DNA of 64,000 nt from positions 806,001-870,000 of the forward strand of contig NC_079232.1 in NCBI RefSeq assembly GCF_028502605.1, in the 5' to 3' direction. The DNA comes from Trichoderma breve. Taxonomy: Eukaryota; Ascomycota; Sordariomycetes; Hypocreales; Hypocreaceae. This document shows positions 34,622 through 47,432 of the stretch, piece by piece. Each line of letters starts with the position of its first letter. Positions within the stretch are counted from its first letter, which is position 1. The notes beneath the pieces were generated by a model, which did no database searches, had not been told where the DNA came from, and saw only the letters and a program-made list of their open reading frames with translations. The translations under genes were made by a program, and so were the position numbers.

Positions 34622-35744
34622 TTTCAATGATCTTGTCAAATCACTTGACGGCCATATTGTGAAAATTTGTGACGTGAAATGTCGTGAGTAGAGAATTATA
34701 TGTAAGAGGAGGGTGGCGGGTTGATTTAAAGCGTTCCGAAGATTCGGATCCGACGCGGAAGCTGCATAAACTGGTGAGTGGGAGGGGCCACTCCTTTTTG
34801 GGTAGTCATCTGGACTTGGAAAGTGAAATGTATAATATCTACGATTTAGAGATGAAATAGGGAAGCTAACTCTGTCATTGAGATTTGTGTGTTTGAATTC
34901 AGCATATATCTAATATACAGCGTTTCGATGGAATATTTTTATTGAACAATGTAGGGTAGCGTTGATACGTGGAGCCGCTGATTCTCGGACTTGTATTATG
35001 GATTAATAGGTACCCTTTTTCATCCATCATTGATCGAGCCACAATTGAGTGATCTTTGTTTCGTATGATTGTATATTTGATTTAGTTTGAATAAGTACTG
35101 TAGCGTGCGTCTTTAAATCATCAGCGTCTTCTATGTGATACTATATACTGTTGTAAGTCTTCATTCTCTCTGTAGCATCATCTTACTGTGCATCAACTGG
35201 TCAGCAGTTATTGAAGCTGTACTATAGGGCAGCACGCTTCCCCATACTATTGAAAGCACCCCGCAGCTCTATTCTCGTTTCTGTGAGATCAGCATCATCT
35301 AAACAATACCATCTAGTAAACAACGGAAATATTCCGCTGCATCATCAGCTGCATTTCCAAGTTCCAATAATGTTCAGCATCGCTCTTCCAGCTCAAGCCT
35401 CGGCTGACCCTGGGTCTCCACACCACCACTTTCGGCCAAGGGAGAGGCGGCACAACGAACGAACAGCCATGAAACCGACAGACTTGGGTCTGACAAGAGT
35501 GACCTCCATGTCCGTGTAGTAAGCTGGGGACAATCTTAAATCTCTGGCGCCAAAACACACGAGCCTTCAGCTGCGGCCGCTGCGTATATCAGCTGCTGTC
35601 TGCCCCCCTGTCTTGTTAATTCCTCCGTCCGGCATCTCGTCTCTCTGCAAACGCCATTTCTTGCGCGACGGACGCGAACCCCAGATTTGATTGATTGATT
35701 GCCTGTATCTATCTGTGCCTGCTGGCACCACTACCCGCAGCCTG
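34622..35744. other. Divergent intergenic region
   Basis: This is the upstream region of the divergent endonuclease III and acyl-CoA dehydrogenase genes. It is AT-rich around 34850-35170, with a short TTGA microsatellite near 35687. No gene is seen. Confidence 0.5.
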
Positions 35745-37846
35745 ATGGAGCATTCGGGGGCGAACAAGGGTTTCTTCCAGCCTCCGCCAATTTTGCCGAA
35801 CCAGTTCTATGACGATGTTTCCTTTCAAAGATGCTTCAAACGTGAGTCCCACGTGCATGTAAACAAAGGCAACGGCCCCGTCGCCGATGCCCAGCCTAGC
35901 AATCAACCACGCGTAGCCATTTGCCATGCTGCAAGGACAGTTAGATCGCTAACGCAGCTTGTGCAGTATTCCTCCCCTTTAGCGTGATTACAGAGGTCGA
36001 GGCTGAAGTCGCAGCCTTGGGTAGGGATGTCCTCTCCGACGAAGTGTTTGCCTGGATCACAGATGCCGAGCGCAACAAGCCCTACCTCAAGGGCAGCGGC
36101 CGCGATGCCTTTGGCAGATGGCACGGTGAACTGGTGACTGGTGAGGGATGGCGCGAGTTGCAAAAGTTTGGTCTTTCTAGGGGGTAAGTCTGTTCAAAGC
36201 CGCCTCGGATTGTCACAAATTGCTGACGCGAACCTGTTAGCATCGTTGCCACTGGCTATGACACGCCATATGGCGCATTTTCTCGTCCTCTACAGTTTCT
36301 GCGTCTGCACCTCTGGGAGGCCTCGTCCGCCAATGTGACCTGCCCCTCTGCGATGCAAGATGGCGCGGCTGCTCTACTCAGGAGGCACTTGGCGTCTAGA
36401 CGCATCAGCGAGGCGGAGCGCAAGGTATTTGAAGATGCCTATCGCCGTCTCATTTCTCGCGACCCAAGCGTTGCCTGGACTAGTGGTCAGTGGATGACGG
36501 AACGCTCTGGAGGCAGCGACGTATCTCAGACTGAGACTGTTGCCACCTACCAACCCGAAGAAGCTGAGGGCGCGCTCGCATCGAGAGAAGGAAAGATACC
36601 CCTCGGGCCATGGAGCATAAATGGGTTCAAATGGTTCTCGTCCGCAACAGACTCCAACATGACCATTCTGCTAGCCCGTACCTCCCAAGGGGGGCTGAGC
36701 ACCTTTTTCGCGCCCATGAGGCGACACGATCCTACTGCCAAAACCATGACTGGACATCCCAAAGCGAACGGATCTCGACTCAACGGCGTCTGGATCCAGC
36801 GGCTCAAGAACAAGCTGGGCACACAGTCGCTTCCGACTGCTGAGCTTGTGCTTGAAGATATGCGCGGCTGGAAGATTGGTGAAGAGGGCAAGGGCATCCA
36901 AGAGATTAGCACAATCTTGACTCTCACTAGGATTCACAACGTCGTCACAGCGTGCGGTTATGTTGGTCGCGGATTGGGTATCGCTAGGGCATATGCGCGT
37001 CGACGAGAGGTTGGGGCTGGCCGCGGTGCTCGGATGAAGTTGACTGAGAGCACGCTGCATATGCGCACTCTGGCGAACCTGACGGCTGAATATCACGGAT
37101 TGATGCTCCTCAGCAACTTCTGTGGCTATCTTTTGGGCATTTCAGAACACGAGGCGACGCCGCCAACGTCTGCTCTCGCCGCTCTCACGCCGGCGGACCG
37201 GCTCATTGATCCACTCCTCCGTATCGTTGTGCCACTCGCTAAAGCCTATGTGTGCAAAGCCTCTGTCCCGCTGCTTTACTCATGCATGGAATCGCTTGGT
37301 GGCGTGGGCTATCTCGTCAACGAAGAGCAGGAATATCTCAACGTGGCCCGACTCTACCGGGACTGCTGTGTTTTACCCATCTGGGAGGGCACAACCGACG
37401 TCTTGTGCACGGATATGATTCGCGCTCTCAAGCATCCCAAAACAGGCGCTCAGTCGCTGGATGCCCTCGAGAACTTTATCAAAACTTCGTACGCCCTGAA
37501 GAACGAAACCAGTGTCTCTAAACCTCCTGACTGGGACCCCGTAGCCAAGTGGACTGCTATGCGAACATATATCGACGAAAAAAAGCAGGGTGACCTGGTT
37601 GGCGAGGGTAGAGAGATTCTGTGGGACATTGCTGAAATTCTCATTTCCTTGTTGCTCTTCGTTGATGCCAGCACCGATGGAAACGAGGCGGCGCAAGAAA
37701 TCTTCCACCGGTTCGTCCAGGACAAGTTTTCGAGGGAGAAGCGCAGCAGGAAGACTACGGCGGAGGAGCTGAGCAGGGACCTGACTATTGTCTACGGTGT
37801 TGAGGAGGCGGAGGCTGTGAACAGGGAAATAATTCCGAAATTGTAA
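35745..37846 (+). CDS. AidB-like acyl-CoA dehydrogenase family protein
   Basis: This FAD-dependent flavoprotein of the acyl-CoA dehydrogenase superfamily has 639 aa in three exons (introns 35842-35966 and 36184-36240). Domain order is an N-terminal helical region (EVEAEVAALGRDVLSDEVFAWITDAER), the middle domain with WTSGQWMTERSGGSDVSQTET, and the C-terminal domain with MESLGGVGYLVNEE and IWEGTTDVL, where the glutamate is the usual base position. These features and the extended C-terminus match the AidB-like group more than mitochondrial chain-length-specific enzymes. AidB itself is linked to alkylation response, but fungal members have no fixed role. No clear targeting signal is seen. It converges with the secreted protein gene. 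Confidence 0.88.
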
Positions 37847-38161
37847 CAAATAGCTGTATTTTGATCACATGCCATCATCATTTTCTTTTGTTTTAAGGAT
37901 TTAGGATGGATAGGGGTGGATAGGGATTTGAACAATATTGCATTTCTTGGCGGTTACTATGTACTTTATAATATATCTAACAAAATATTTGGAGTGACCA
38001 GCACTCAGTAGCTGCATAATATTTACATGAAAGAAGTTGAGAGAAGACATCCACACCCAATCCCTGTTTCTGCGCAATCCAAGGGTAAGTTTTCGGTGAA
38101 GATACGCCGTCCTTTGCTTGACTTCGTACAGCCAGCACAAATGGTTCGAAGTGGCGGCTGT
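37847..38161. other. Convergent 3' flanks
   Basis: This short AT-rich stretch lies between two convergent genes. Nothing else is recognised. Confidence 0.5.
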
Positions 38162-38668
38162 TTAACTGGTGAAGCCCGTGCATGTTCCCTTGAGACCTGT
38201 GGCTTCCAGCTGGATATTCCTACATCCAGATACTCCTGTAGCTCCAGACGAGATGAATTCGCCTCCGCTTGTATTGGGACACGCTTGATAAGTGGGAGAG
38301 CCATTATGTAGCAATAAAGGAGTGCTGCTACTGCTGCCGTTATGACCTAGCGCCCACTTGTCATCACCAGGAGTAGGATCAAGGCACTGAAAGTGTCCAT
38401 CCCAGGCAATGATGCAAGCGTTGTTGAAGCCATCACCCCACAGAATGGGCCGGGTAGTGTCCGCGAGATTGATGCAGTATGAGCCTAATGGCTGGCTTGC
38501 ATCTAAGTAGAGAAAACCGTAATCTGTGCTCTGCTGGACGGTTTTACCAGTTGAGGGATCTGAAAGTGTGAAGCAGCAGTAGCCGGGTGGTGCGCTGTTG
38601 TCTCGTGGGATCACGGCGGCAGATGATAATGATGAAACGAGGAGGAAGAATAACTTGGAGGAGAGCAT
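38162..38668 (-). CDS. Small secreted cysteine-rich protein
   Basis: This is a single-exon, 168-aa protein. Residues 1-18 form a strong signal peptide (MLSSKLFFLLVSSLSSAA), and VIPRD follows, a possible Kex2-like trimming site. The mature part has eight cysteines, starting with a CC pair in GYCCFTL, enough for four disulfides, plus N-glycosylation sequons (NGSS, NTSG). It does not match hydrophobin, cerato-platanin or LysM patterns. It is an effector or cell-surface candidate of a type common in Hypocreales. A TTTATAAA box lies only about 25 bases before the ATG, so the 5' UTR must be very short or transcription starts from another site. Function is unknown. Confidence 0.85.
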   Translation of the reverse strand: MLSSKLFFLLVSSLSSAAVIPRDNSAPPGYCCFTLSDPSTGKTVQQSTDYGFLYLDASQPLGSYCINLADTTRPILWGDGFNNACIIAWDGHFQCLDPTPGDDKWALGHNGSSSSTPLLLHNGSPTYQACPNTSGGEFISSGATGVSGCRNIQLEATGLKGTCTGFTS

Positions 38669-40215
38669 TTTAAAGCTTATTTAATGTTGTGCTTTATAAA
38701 GAGTTGCTTTTAGATTGGGACTTGTGATGATGATGCCAACTCGTAGTTGACTTTAGAATCCCAGATTATGTAGTGCTTCGACTGAGAGGAATCTTCTCCA
38801 AGATGTTGTCTGAACGATAGCAAGTATACAACATGTAACTTACACGCAGGGAGAGGAGGCAATTTATACTTGAATCTTAGCCTCGACCTCTACCGCTAAA
38901 TCGTACCGGCAAAAAAGGATCCGTGCAATGGACATTGTTCATCTCGCCGCATTGGCTGGACAGGTGAAGCTAAGAATCCGCAATGTAAGTGACCATCACG
39001 TCCATCACAGCGCATTGCCCGTCCCGAGACATTGAATGGCACTTGACCCAAGCTCCACCAGCGATTATACTTTTTCTTGATTTTTGAAACAAAAGGCTGT
39101 AAGCGCCCTGCCAGTGATATCCCCCGGAAGCTTGGTGACCGACGTGGCGAATCAGCGTCGAGAGCATGTCTAGCTCTGGCCAGTAGCGGATTCCCCCTTT
39201 CGGGCGCAAGATGCCCGATCACAGGCTGCTCTGTGCGATGACTGGCCAAGACGGGAGTTTCACCTACTGTTGGTGATGGGAACGGCAGTTTGTGAGGGGA
39301 AGATGCGTCGTCCGGGGGCTGCGAATGGCTGCTTGTTTGGCTGTGATTGCAGGGGTTTGGCTGTGATCTGACGGGATGGTCACGTTTGGAGCGATTTGGA
39401 TTCAATTGACAAATAGCACTGCAGTTTTTACGTGATTGGCCTTGCATCGCGAAGTAGTAGGTAAGCTTAAGAATTGACTAATAAGTAGCCAGGCTTGCCA
39501 GGCAAGATTTGTCCTGCCTGTTTGTGATTGGGGTAATGTTTCGTGAACTTTTTCACAGGACGGAGCACTCACTCGTACTCGTATGCATGCGATGTATTAA
39601 TCGGAGCACAAGTACGGAATAGTATTCTCAATATTATTTGTGGATGGTTCACCGGTAAGATGAACGGCTGGGCCGAGTGAGACATTCATTTTCGCCTCCT
39701 TGTCAAAAGAAGAGACGTCTAATTTCAAGTTTCTTCGCATAACCATGGCACCAGAGATTATGTACAGAGCAAAATCTTGCAATAGGGCTGTCTCTCCAAA
39801 TTACATGCAATTTAGCCTCCACTCAAGCCACATGCGAGTCTAGCCGCGTGAAATCCCACTTGCATACCGTCCGGATTTTTGACGCGTTTTCACGGCAATC
39901 GGTGTCATTTTGACCAGCGCAATCTAAATCAACCACGAGGCTGCCAAAAGTTCCACTGACGGCTCGGTCGTGACTCACTCACTGCTCAAATCAAATCCTT
40001 TGCTACAGCTTCCCCCCGGAGCCCCGTCTCGGAGCCGGCCGAGATTTCACAAGGCAAGCCCGGACTCCATACGGCAGACCGCTTCTCGTCTATCCTCGGA
40101 CTATCCTTGTCCCCCATCCTTGTCTTGTTTCCTCGTTGATTCTTAATCCTACTCTCTTCGCAAAGCGCATGTGATTGAACGGACGCCAAAATACCGTGCA
40201 AGCAACTCGCCCAAA
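38669..40215. other. Divergent intergenic region
   Basis: This is the upstream region of the secreted-protein and adenosine deaminase genes. It contains an ACTCGTACTCGTAT motif near 39569 and several frames without family features. Confidence 0.5.
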
Positions 40216-42001
40216 ATGCCCATGCCTGATGACCTGTGGGAGGCGCTCTCCCAAGACATTCCCACCACGTCGGATCCCTTCGTGAAGCAGTATCTGACGG
40301 GCCGTGAGAGCCTCATTGGCAAGGAGAAGGAGACGAGGTCAGATGCGTCCTTTCGCAAATCCCTGTCGCCAATCGCCAGACGCGCCTGCGCCATCGTCGA
40401 CCGCATCCGTGCCCATGAGCAGGCCACCGTCTGGACGCCCAGCGTCGAGGAGCAGCTGGCCCAGGAGACCAAGCAGAGCATCTTCCCGGGCATGATGTTC
40501 ATGATGGCCAAGGACCGCATGGAGAAGACCAACCTGTGGAAGATTGTGCGCCGTATGCCCAAGGGATCTCTGCTGCATGCACACATGGACGCGATGGTGG
40601 ACTTTGACTTTATTCTCGGCGAGCTTCTCAAGACCCCCGGCATGCACATGTCCAGCGACGTGCCTCTCACAACGGATGAGTCCAGAGAGAGTTCAGTTGT
40701 GCGTTTTAGATTCAGGGCCAAGGAAAGGGTAGACGGGTCGATATGGGACGAGAGCTACGAGCCGGGCTCGTTTCTGCTGCTCACCAAGGTGGCTGACGAG
40801 TTCCCCGAAGGCGGCCGGCCGGGGTTCTTGAAGTGGCTCAAGAGCCGGTGTACGCTCTCACTTATCGACAGCCACGAGCAGCACCACGGAATTGACGCCA
40901 TTTGGGAAAAGTTTGCCAAGTGCTTCGTCGTCGTTGCGACCATGATACACTACGAGCCCATGTTCCGCGCCTTCTTGCGGCGCCTGATGGGGCTTCTCAA
41001 GGCTGACGGCGTCAACTGGGCCGAACTTCGGTATGAATATTCCATATCTATGAAATTCTCAAGAGCAATACCAGACTTACACTACATACAGATTCACATG
41101 GCCACTCGACTACTGCCGTGACCGTAGGGAGGAACCGGAGACGGACTACAGCCACATGTGCAAGGTCATTCTAGAGGAAGTCGCCAAGTTTAAAGCCTCC
41201 GAGGAAGGCAAGGGCTTTTGGGGCCTCACACTCATCTGGACGACTCTCCGGAGCTTTGAGACTCGGCGTATAGTTGAGAACATGGATCACTGCATCACGA
41301 CCAAGATGGAATTCCCCAACCTCATAGCAGGATACGACGTCGTCGGACCCGAGGATCTCGGTAAGCCGCTGGTAAACTTACTACCCGAACTGTTCTGGTT
41401 CCGAAAGCAGTGTGCGCAGGAGGGCGTCAACCTGCCTTTTTACTTCCACGCGGGTGAAACGCTCGGTGATGGCTCCAGCACAGACAACAACCTATTTGAT
41501 GCCATATTGTTGGGCACTCGCCGCATAGGCCACGGATTCAGTCTATACAAGCACCCTCTTCTCATTGATATGGTCAAGGACAAGCGTATCCTCATCGAAT
41601 CGTGCCCCATCTCAAACGAAGTCCTCCGGCTTTGTGGATCTGTTACTGCCCACCCACTGCCAGCCCTCCTTGCCCGCGGAGTCCCGTGCAGTCTCTGCAA
41701 CGATGATCCGGCAATGCTGGGCCAAAACACGGCGGGCATGTCCCACGACTTTTGGCAGGCTCTTCAAGGCTGGGACAACTTGGGCTTGGCAGGGCTTGGC
41801 AGCCTGGCCGAAAACAGCGTTCGGTGGTCAACTTTTGAGGACCAAGACCAGGAGCAATGGGTCAAGGGCATTCAAGAGGCCAGCCTCGGAAGCGGTGTAA
41901 AAGCGGATAGACTTAAGCAGTGGAGGGTGGACTGGGAGGCTTTCTGTTTGTGGATTGTGACTGAGTTTGGCGATGAGTTTGACCCTGAGACAGAGGCGTA
42001 G
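40216..42001 (+). CDS. ADGF/CECR1-type adenosine deaminase
   Basis: This amidohydrolase is predicted to convert adenosine to inosine. It has 574 aa in two exons (intron 41031-41091). The zinc-site motifs are complete: H121 and H123 in LLHAHMDA, H391 and E394 in FHAGET, RIGHG, the CPISNEVLRL strand, and D476/D477 in NDDPAML. The N-terminal 115 residues with FPGMMFMMAKDRME match the growth-factor (ADGF/CECR1) branch, whose animal members are secreted. This protein has no signal peptide, so it is predicted to be intracellular. The start at MPMPDDLWEAL is the first ATG, as the frame upstream lacks one. A role in purine salvage or nitrogen use is likely. Confidence 0.92.
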
Positions 42002-43643
42002 CGTTTGAGTACGAGGATACATATTCATCTTGCACAACCATACGTTAGATCTATTCAACGCCAGAAGATGACATATCAAAAGAGTTGCTGTCCATCATTC
42101 AGTGTCCTAGATGATGAAGTACACCGCGCAGAGGGAGGTATTAGGTGAAAATCTTTTTGGCTATATGTAATACATTTTAATAAGTAGTAATAGTACCTAG
42201 ATAGCAGATATTTGAAACCCCAGTTATAACAAAGGTGCTTCCTCCGTCTATAATACATGGCTACTTCAAATGCAGTCGCCCAAGCGCAAGATATATGTAG
42301 GTACTCCCTATAATAACTACCACTGCTAATGTATTCTTCTAATTCTTGTGGCCTCTATCCATCTAAATCCTCTCCATACGGCGAGCATGTTCTTGGGATT
42401 CACATGCATCTTGTTTATGCTGCGTCATTAACAGTCGATAAGCCGTACCTGATCAGTCGGATCATTTCTTAGGCATCCATCCGTCAAATCATTCCCGAGA
42501 CGCCAAGTGTCAGCCACCGCGAAATTCCCCGGGAAAACATCCCGACAGCTACCGCCGCTGAATTGCCTCACTGCCTCGTATCGTCCCGTCTTCCCGTTGT
42601 GGGGTTTCAGCCCGATATGCTTCGTACCTTCAATGGTAGGCAGAAGCGAAAAATAGGTACTCGTATACAATAGACGCAAAAAGGGCGAGCTGACATACAT
42701 ACATAAATCAAGCACATGTATTATTCGGGTACCTGATTGCCGTCCCGTGTGGTGCGTGGGTTAAATCCAGCCACGCCGCAAGGTACACGCAAGCGACATC
42801 CTTTGATTCCTCCATGCGATTTCCGTACTAACCCGTTTATTTCATGCCCAGCCCTTTTTTTTCAGCTCGCCTGTTTTTTTTTTTGCTTTTTGTCTCCTCA
42901 AATCCAACCTCTCGTCAAAGAGTCATCACAACTCAGATTCCCGCTCGAGACATGTGTGAGGCGGTGTCGCTTTTCGCCCTCTGTGGCTTTTTGCGCGGAC
43001 TCGTCGTGACCCAATGGCTGACTGCCAACACGCAGCAAGAATCGAGTGCTTACGAAGTGGCTGCCGGTCTGAGACAGTCGGGACGAGAGCAGACGAATCA
43101 CCGGAAGCATGGGAAATGAGCCAGACACGGCCTGGGCGTGCTCGGCCGACCGCTGCGGAAATTGGCCTTTGGGTATCCGTCCAGTTGCTATTTCCATCCG
43201 TTCCCCATGTAAAATGTAGTGATACTGCCTGTACACATCAGGTACTCTTCGTGCCACGGCAGAGGTGAAGCCAAGTGAGCCTTTTGTATCTATCCGTTGC
43301 AGGCCACTGCGAGCAAGTGCTCCAAGATGCAGGCATTTGATAGCTATGTTATGTTTTCTTTAATCGCTCCCAGCTCGTTGGTCCAATTCATTCCCAGTTT
43401 ATCCCATGGACTATTTTGTTTGCTTTTTCCCTCAGGGGCTGCCCAAAGGAAGCAAGCCCGACGCAACGCCCGCTCCAATCCGTGACATGTTGTTGATGCC
43501 AAGAAAAATAAAATGAAAAAAACAAGGGGAAGATAGAAAAAGAAAAAGAAAAAAAAAAAAAAAAAAAAAAAAGGCAAGAAGAAGAAAAGAAGAAGTGAAA
43601 AAAAAAAAGAGACCAAGATCAAACTCCGTGCCGTGGCTTTCCG
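42002..43643. other. Convergent 3' flanks with A-rich tract
   Basis: No gene is recognised. Near 42160-42210 there is an AT-rich AGTAGTAATAGTACCTAGATAG patch. An A-rich purine tract (about 43500-43612, including more than 20 consecutive A) lies just downstream of the NmrA-like gene and is probably its 3' flank. Confidence 0.5.
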
Positions 43644-44815
43644 TCAAAATGCTTGAGTCCATATGCTTGCTAACCAGGCGCCAAATGTGACTGGCTGTAC
43701 GTTGACGCTGCTGCTCCCGTTGACGGCTTCATTCAGCGTCGCCTGCGAAAAATCGTATCGCCCGTTGGCCGTCGCAACGAGCCTCTGATAGTATGCCACC
43801 TTGTCATAGTCGCACAGCTGAGCAGAGTAGCTGAGGTACGTCTCCAGCTCCGCGTACTGCCGTACGTGCCGCGTAAACACCGCTGACGACATCTACGTTA
43901 GCTCTCTTGTGATTTGTGTCACCTGCCAGCTTTCCTGGCGTGGGTATCCCAGGAAGTGAGTCTGAGGAGGGATGGATTTGGGCGGGCAAGCAAAAGGGCA
44001 AAAGGGGGCAAAAGGCAAACTAACCATTGGAGGCGGTGCTGCAAGCGTTGATGAGGTCTCGGACTGTCATCCGGTCCCCGCACATAGTAAACTCCTGGGG
44101 CCAATGTGAGGGTCCCAGGTCGACGGCTGCCACGACGTATCGCACCACGTCGTACACCGATGTCAGGCAGACACGTACTGAATGCCCCTTGGAGTCTCGC
44201 TCTGCGTACTCGGCCGTGGCCGTGCTAAAGTTGACGAGGAATTCGCCAGCGCCGCCAACGCCAGAGCCGTGGCCGATGTTGAACGTATTGGCGAGCCCGT
44301 AGGGGTGAAACCGCTCCATGAAGAGGCCGCACGAGAAGACGGTGTATTTCATTCGTGATGATTCGGACCACTGCTTCAGCAAGGCGAGAGCCTGCGATGA
44401 CCCGCGATCCAGGGGATCGTTGCCGTTGCGTGACTGTCGGCGGCTGAGCGACCCTTCGAACTCCGAGGGCACAAACATGCGGACGCGCCCGCGCCCAGAG
44501 GCATCGATGAGGTTCAGCTGCTCGGCGCCCGAGATGGTTGATATGACCAGGTCGACCCCCTGGAGCGCATAGCCAAGGCTGCCGTGGTCGTGATAGTCCA
44601 CGACGTGAACTTGGACGTCAAATTGATCGAATTCGGGTCTTGCCTGCGCCGCAGGGTTAACACGAAAAAGCTCTGAGCCTGACGGGAACGTATGGCGCGG
44701 AAAACCCAACAGATCTTGATAGAACGACGACGTTGTAGGCATTCGCCGCCTGTGCTAGTTCCGTCGCCAGCAGGAATCCGAAGCCTCTTCCGCCGGCGAC
44801 TGCAATCCGCATCAT
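43644..44815 (-). CDS. NmrA-like / isoflavone-reductase-like NAD(P) oxidoreductase
   Basis: This atypical short-chain dehydrogenase of the NmrA/PCBER type has 320 aa in three exons (introns 44644-44710 and 43883-44024). It opens with a Gly-rich nucleotide-binding turn (AVAGGRGFGF), followed by VVVLSRS, GVDLVISTISG and FVPSEFEG, all typical. The end reads YDKVAYYQRLVATANGRYDFSQATLNE, a strong signature of this fungal group. Two splice choices are less usual: the first donor is GTTGGG, and the last intron is 142 nt, ending at a CAG inside an alternative reading. Both are required to keep the family frame. Substrate is unknown, and members act as reductases or as redox sensors. Confidence 0.82.
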
Positions 44816-47432
44816 GATGGTACCGTTTCCGCGGCCAGCTCGGGGGCCGCCGTTCCTTTTTTGTGTTTTTGCCCTCTTTCTCTAGGCGTGAATGTGTGTC
44901 GTTGCTGCTTTTATCTTCCCCCGGATGTCCTTGCTTTAATGGCGTCGCGACGTAGTGTGCGGTTCATGTGCGTATAAATACCAAACTGGGGGGGCCCTTC
45001 GATTTTCCGCGACATTGACGTTACATTCGCCCATACACACACCATGCTGCAATTGCCGTGCATATGCGACACGCAGAGCGAACGAATGGGACAGACGTCT
45101 TGGCCTGCCGCGGGAAAAGGCCACATACATATGTGTGAGAAACGCACCCGTAATCGCCCAGATACGCCACCCTCTCCGACTTTTGCTCTCACTGTAGTCA
45201 CAAGAGAGACCCGGTGAAGGGAGGGAATGAGAGGGGGGGAAGGGAAACGAGCTGCTGTGGGCAAGCCTGGCCTTTTTTTTTTTCTTTCTGTTTCGGGATA
45301 CACTTCCTTTCACTTATGCCGCAGGCCAATGTGTGTGCTGCTTAGGGCGGCAGAAAAGGCGGCCAGTACGAGACGGTTCCTTATTACATGCATATTTTGG
45401 CCCTCCGGCCGGAAAGGCCCGAGTAGGCCGCATCTTTTGTTTACGGAATGGTGGCCTGTGAAGCAGGTGATATCAGGGCACAGTTTTTTTTGGCGCCTCG
45501 GTTGAGTGATAGATGGGTGACGATGCAGCATCGCAGCGTTTGTGGTTCCTTGTGGGGAAACGAACGAACTGGTTCCGCCGCTCCTACATGAATGTATGGG
45601 CCACTGATCGCCTCACCGGGAGATCTCATTGAAAAAAGGGACAAGAAGGGTTTCAGACAGCTAAGCACAGTTTCGGCATAGAGTGCCGGAGTGGTGAACC
45701 AACCTGCCGCCCAGGGTCTGGAATCTTTGTGGCATGGGCACGGGCTTCTGCCGGGAGCCCATTGGACGGGAGGCGGTTTTGTGTAAACGAAGCCATCTCC
45801 ATTCTTCTGGTCAGCTGGCGGGCAAGACAGATAAAAAGGATGTGATGTCTATCATTTCATGCATCCACCACTTCTCTTTGGGCTAGGTTCCTGTGGAAAC
45901 AAGCAAGGATCCGAAGCACCAGCAGAGCCGCTCCAACCAAAAAAAGGGGGGTTTCAAAAGACAAATAGAGACAAGGAGCAAAAGAAGGCAGAGAGAGGAG
46001 AAATCTGCCGTATTGATAAGCCGCTATTAAGAATCACAAGATGCCGAACGGCCTCGGAATGCAAAAACCTTAGTGTCGACTTTGGCAAAGCTTGCTATCG
46101 GAGAGGAGCATGATAGCGGCGTCGCTACCGCTAAGAGATGCATCTAACGCTGCCTAACAAGGACCAAAATCATGCAGAAGCGGAGGCGGCTTCTTGGTCT
46201 CAATCAAGGAAGAGAAGCCAAAAGAAAAAAAAAGCGTCAATTTAGCCGAGACAGGCAGGGTACCCGGTCAGTACAACGGTGAGTATGCAATGCACGTGTT
46301 GTGTATCCGGTTCCCCGACGATCACAGTCCTTTGTTCCGTTTCTGAGAATTCCCATTGTGCTTGCAGGTACGAGTACGGTGTGCTGGGTGTTTGGGTCAA
46401 AATATCTTATATGGAGTCGACAAGGGGGTGGACATTCGGCCATTTATGTCGGCCGACGATTGCGTCGGGGTTATGGCAAAACTCAAATCTGCAGCCGACG
46501 AAACGAGCTACGGGGATTGAGGCACTTTTCGACAGAATAACACGTAATGGCCGTGCGTCGAAAACTGGTTCTTCCTCCGTTTTCGGGTTCCGTAATCAAG
46601 AGAGAGTTATAGAACGACACTTTATGAAGCTCTACAAGACCAACAACTTACACGCTGCAATAGCCTCGGGATATACTGTAGAAGATAACTCGTTGTGGGG
46701 CTAGAACAAGCACCACGGCTCGGATCTTTCCTCGGGCTAGGCCTAGGGTGAGAAAAGGCGATACATCCAAAATCATCGTGAATCGATCAACCGATCCCAC
46801 CGCATCGCGCTCAGGAGCACCAACGGCGGAGCCTCACTCCCCTTAACCCGTTGGTACGCCTTGTAATTGGCGAGAAGAGTAGCATGCAAGGTCACAAAAG
46901 TTTTAGCACACGCCCGGCAGAGTGCAGAGTGCAGAGATGTATGCTGGCCTACTGCAGCAAGCTACGCATTCGAAGGATTTGGGGGCCAAGGATGCAACCA
47001 CGGCACATCGGAGATCGGCAGCCTGACTCGTAGGGCTGAAGCTGAAAAAAAAAAAAACAGCACCATTTTACTGGCTAATGGGCAGCAGCAGTCTTTGCTG
47101 AATAGGAGTCTAGCGAACGGTATCGTGTTCTAAATTCGCGATTTGACCGGGGGTTGGCTTATACCCCTATTGGAAGGCGTTGGCTGGTCCTGTGCAACTT
47201 TGACCTTGTTCGAGTTGGTTGTTTTTTGAGACCAAAGAAGTATGTACATACTTTGTAAATAGGGCTGAAATTACTGCTTACTGGTCTGTGGCACGGATCA
47301 GGCTGCTCCTACGGATCCTTCAATATTCTTATGGAAGGTGATCAGTTTCCCTGTTTATATCATAATCATGACCCTTGTTTTTTCAACATATCTGCTGCCT
47401 GCTTCTACATCTGCTACTTGGAAATGCCCCAA
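44816..47432. other. 2.6 kb region without supported gene
   Basis: This is the upstream region of the NmrA-like gene and the 3' flank of 5-oxoprolinase. A GTACGAGTACGG motif occurs near 46370. Frames up to 141 codons exist but have no family features or sensible composition. Confidence 0.5.

Noticed and set aside
42765..42785. GGGTTAAATCC resembling a tRNA B box
   Set aside because: No matching A box or acceptor stem within tRNA distance.
46279..46704. 141-codon plus-strand frame
   Set aside because: No family features, no splice-consistent extension, composition not protein-like.
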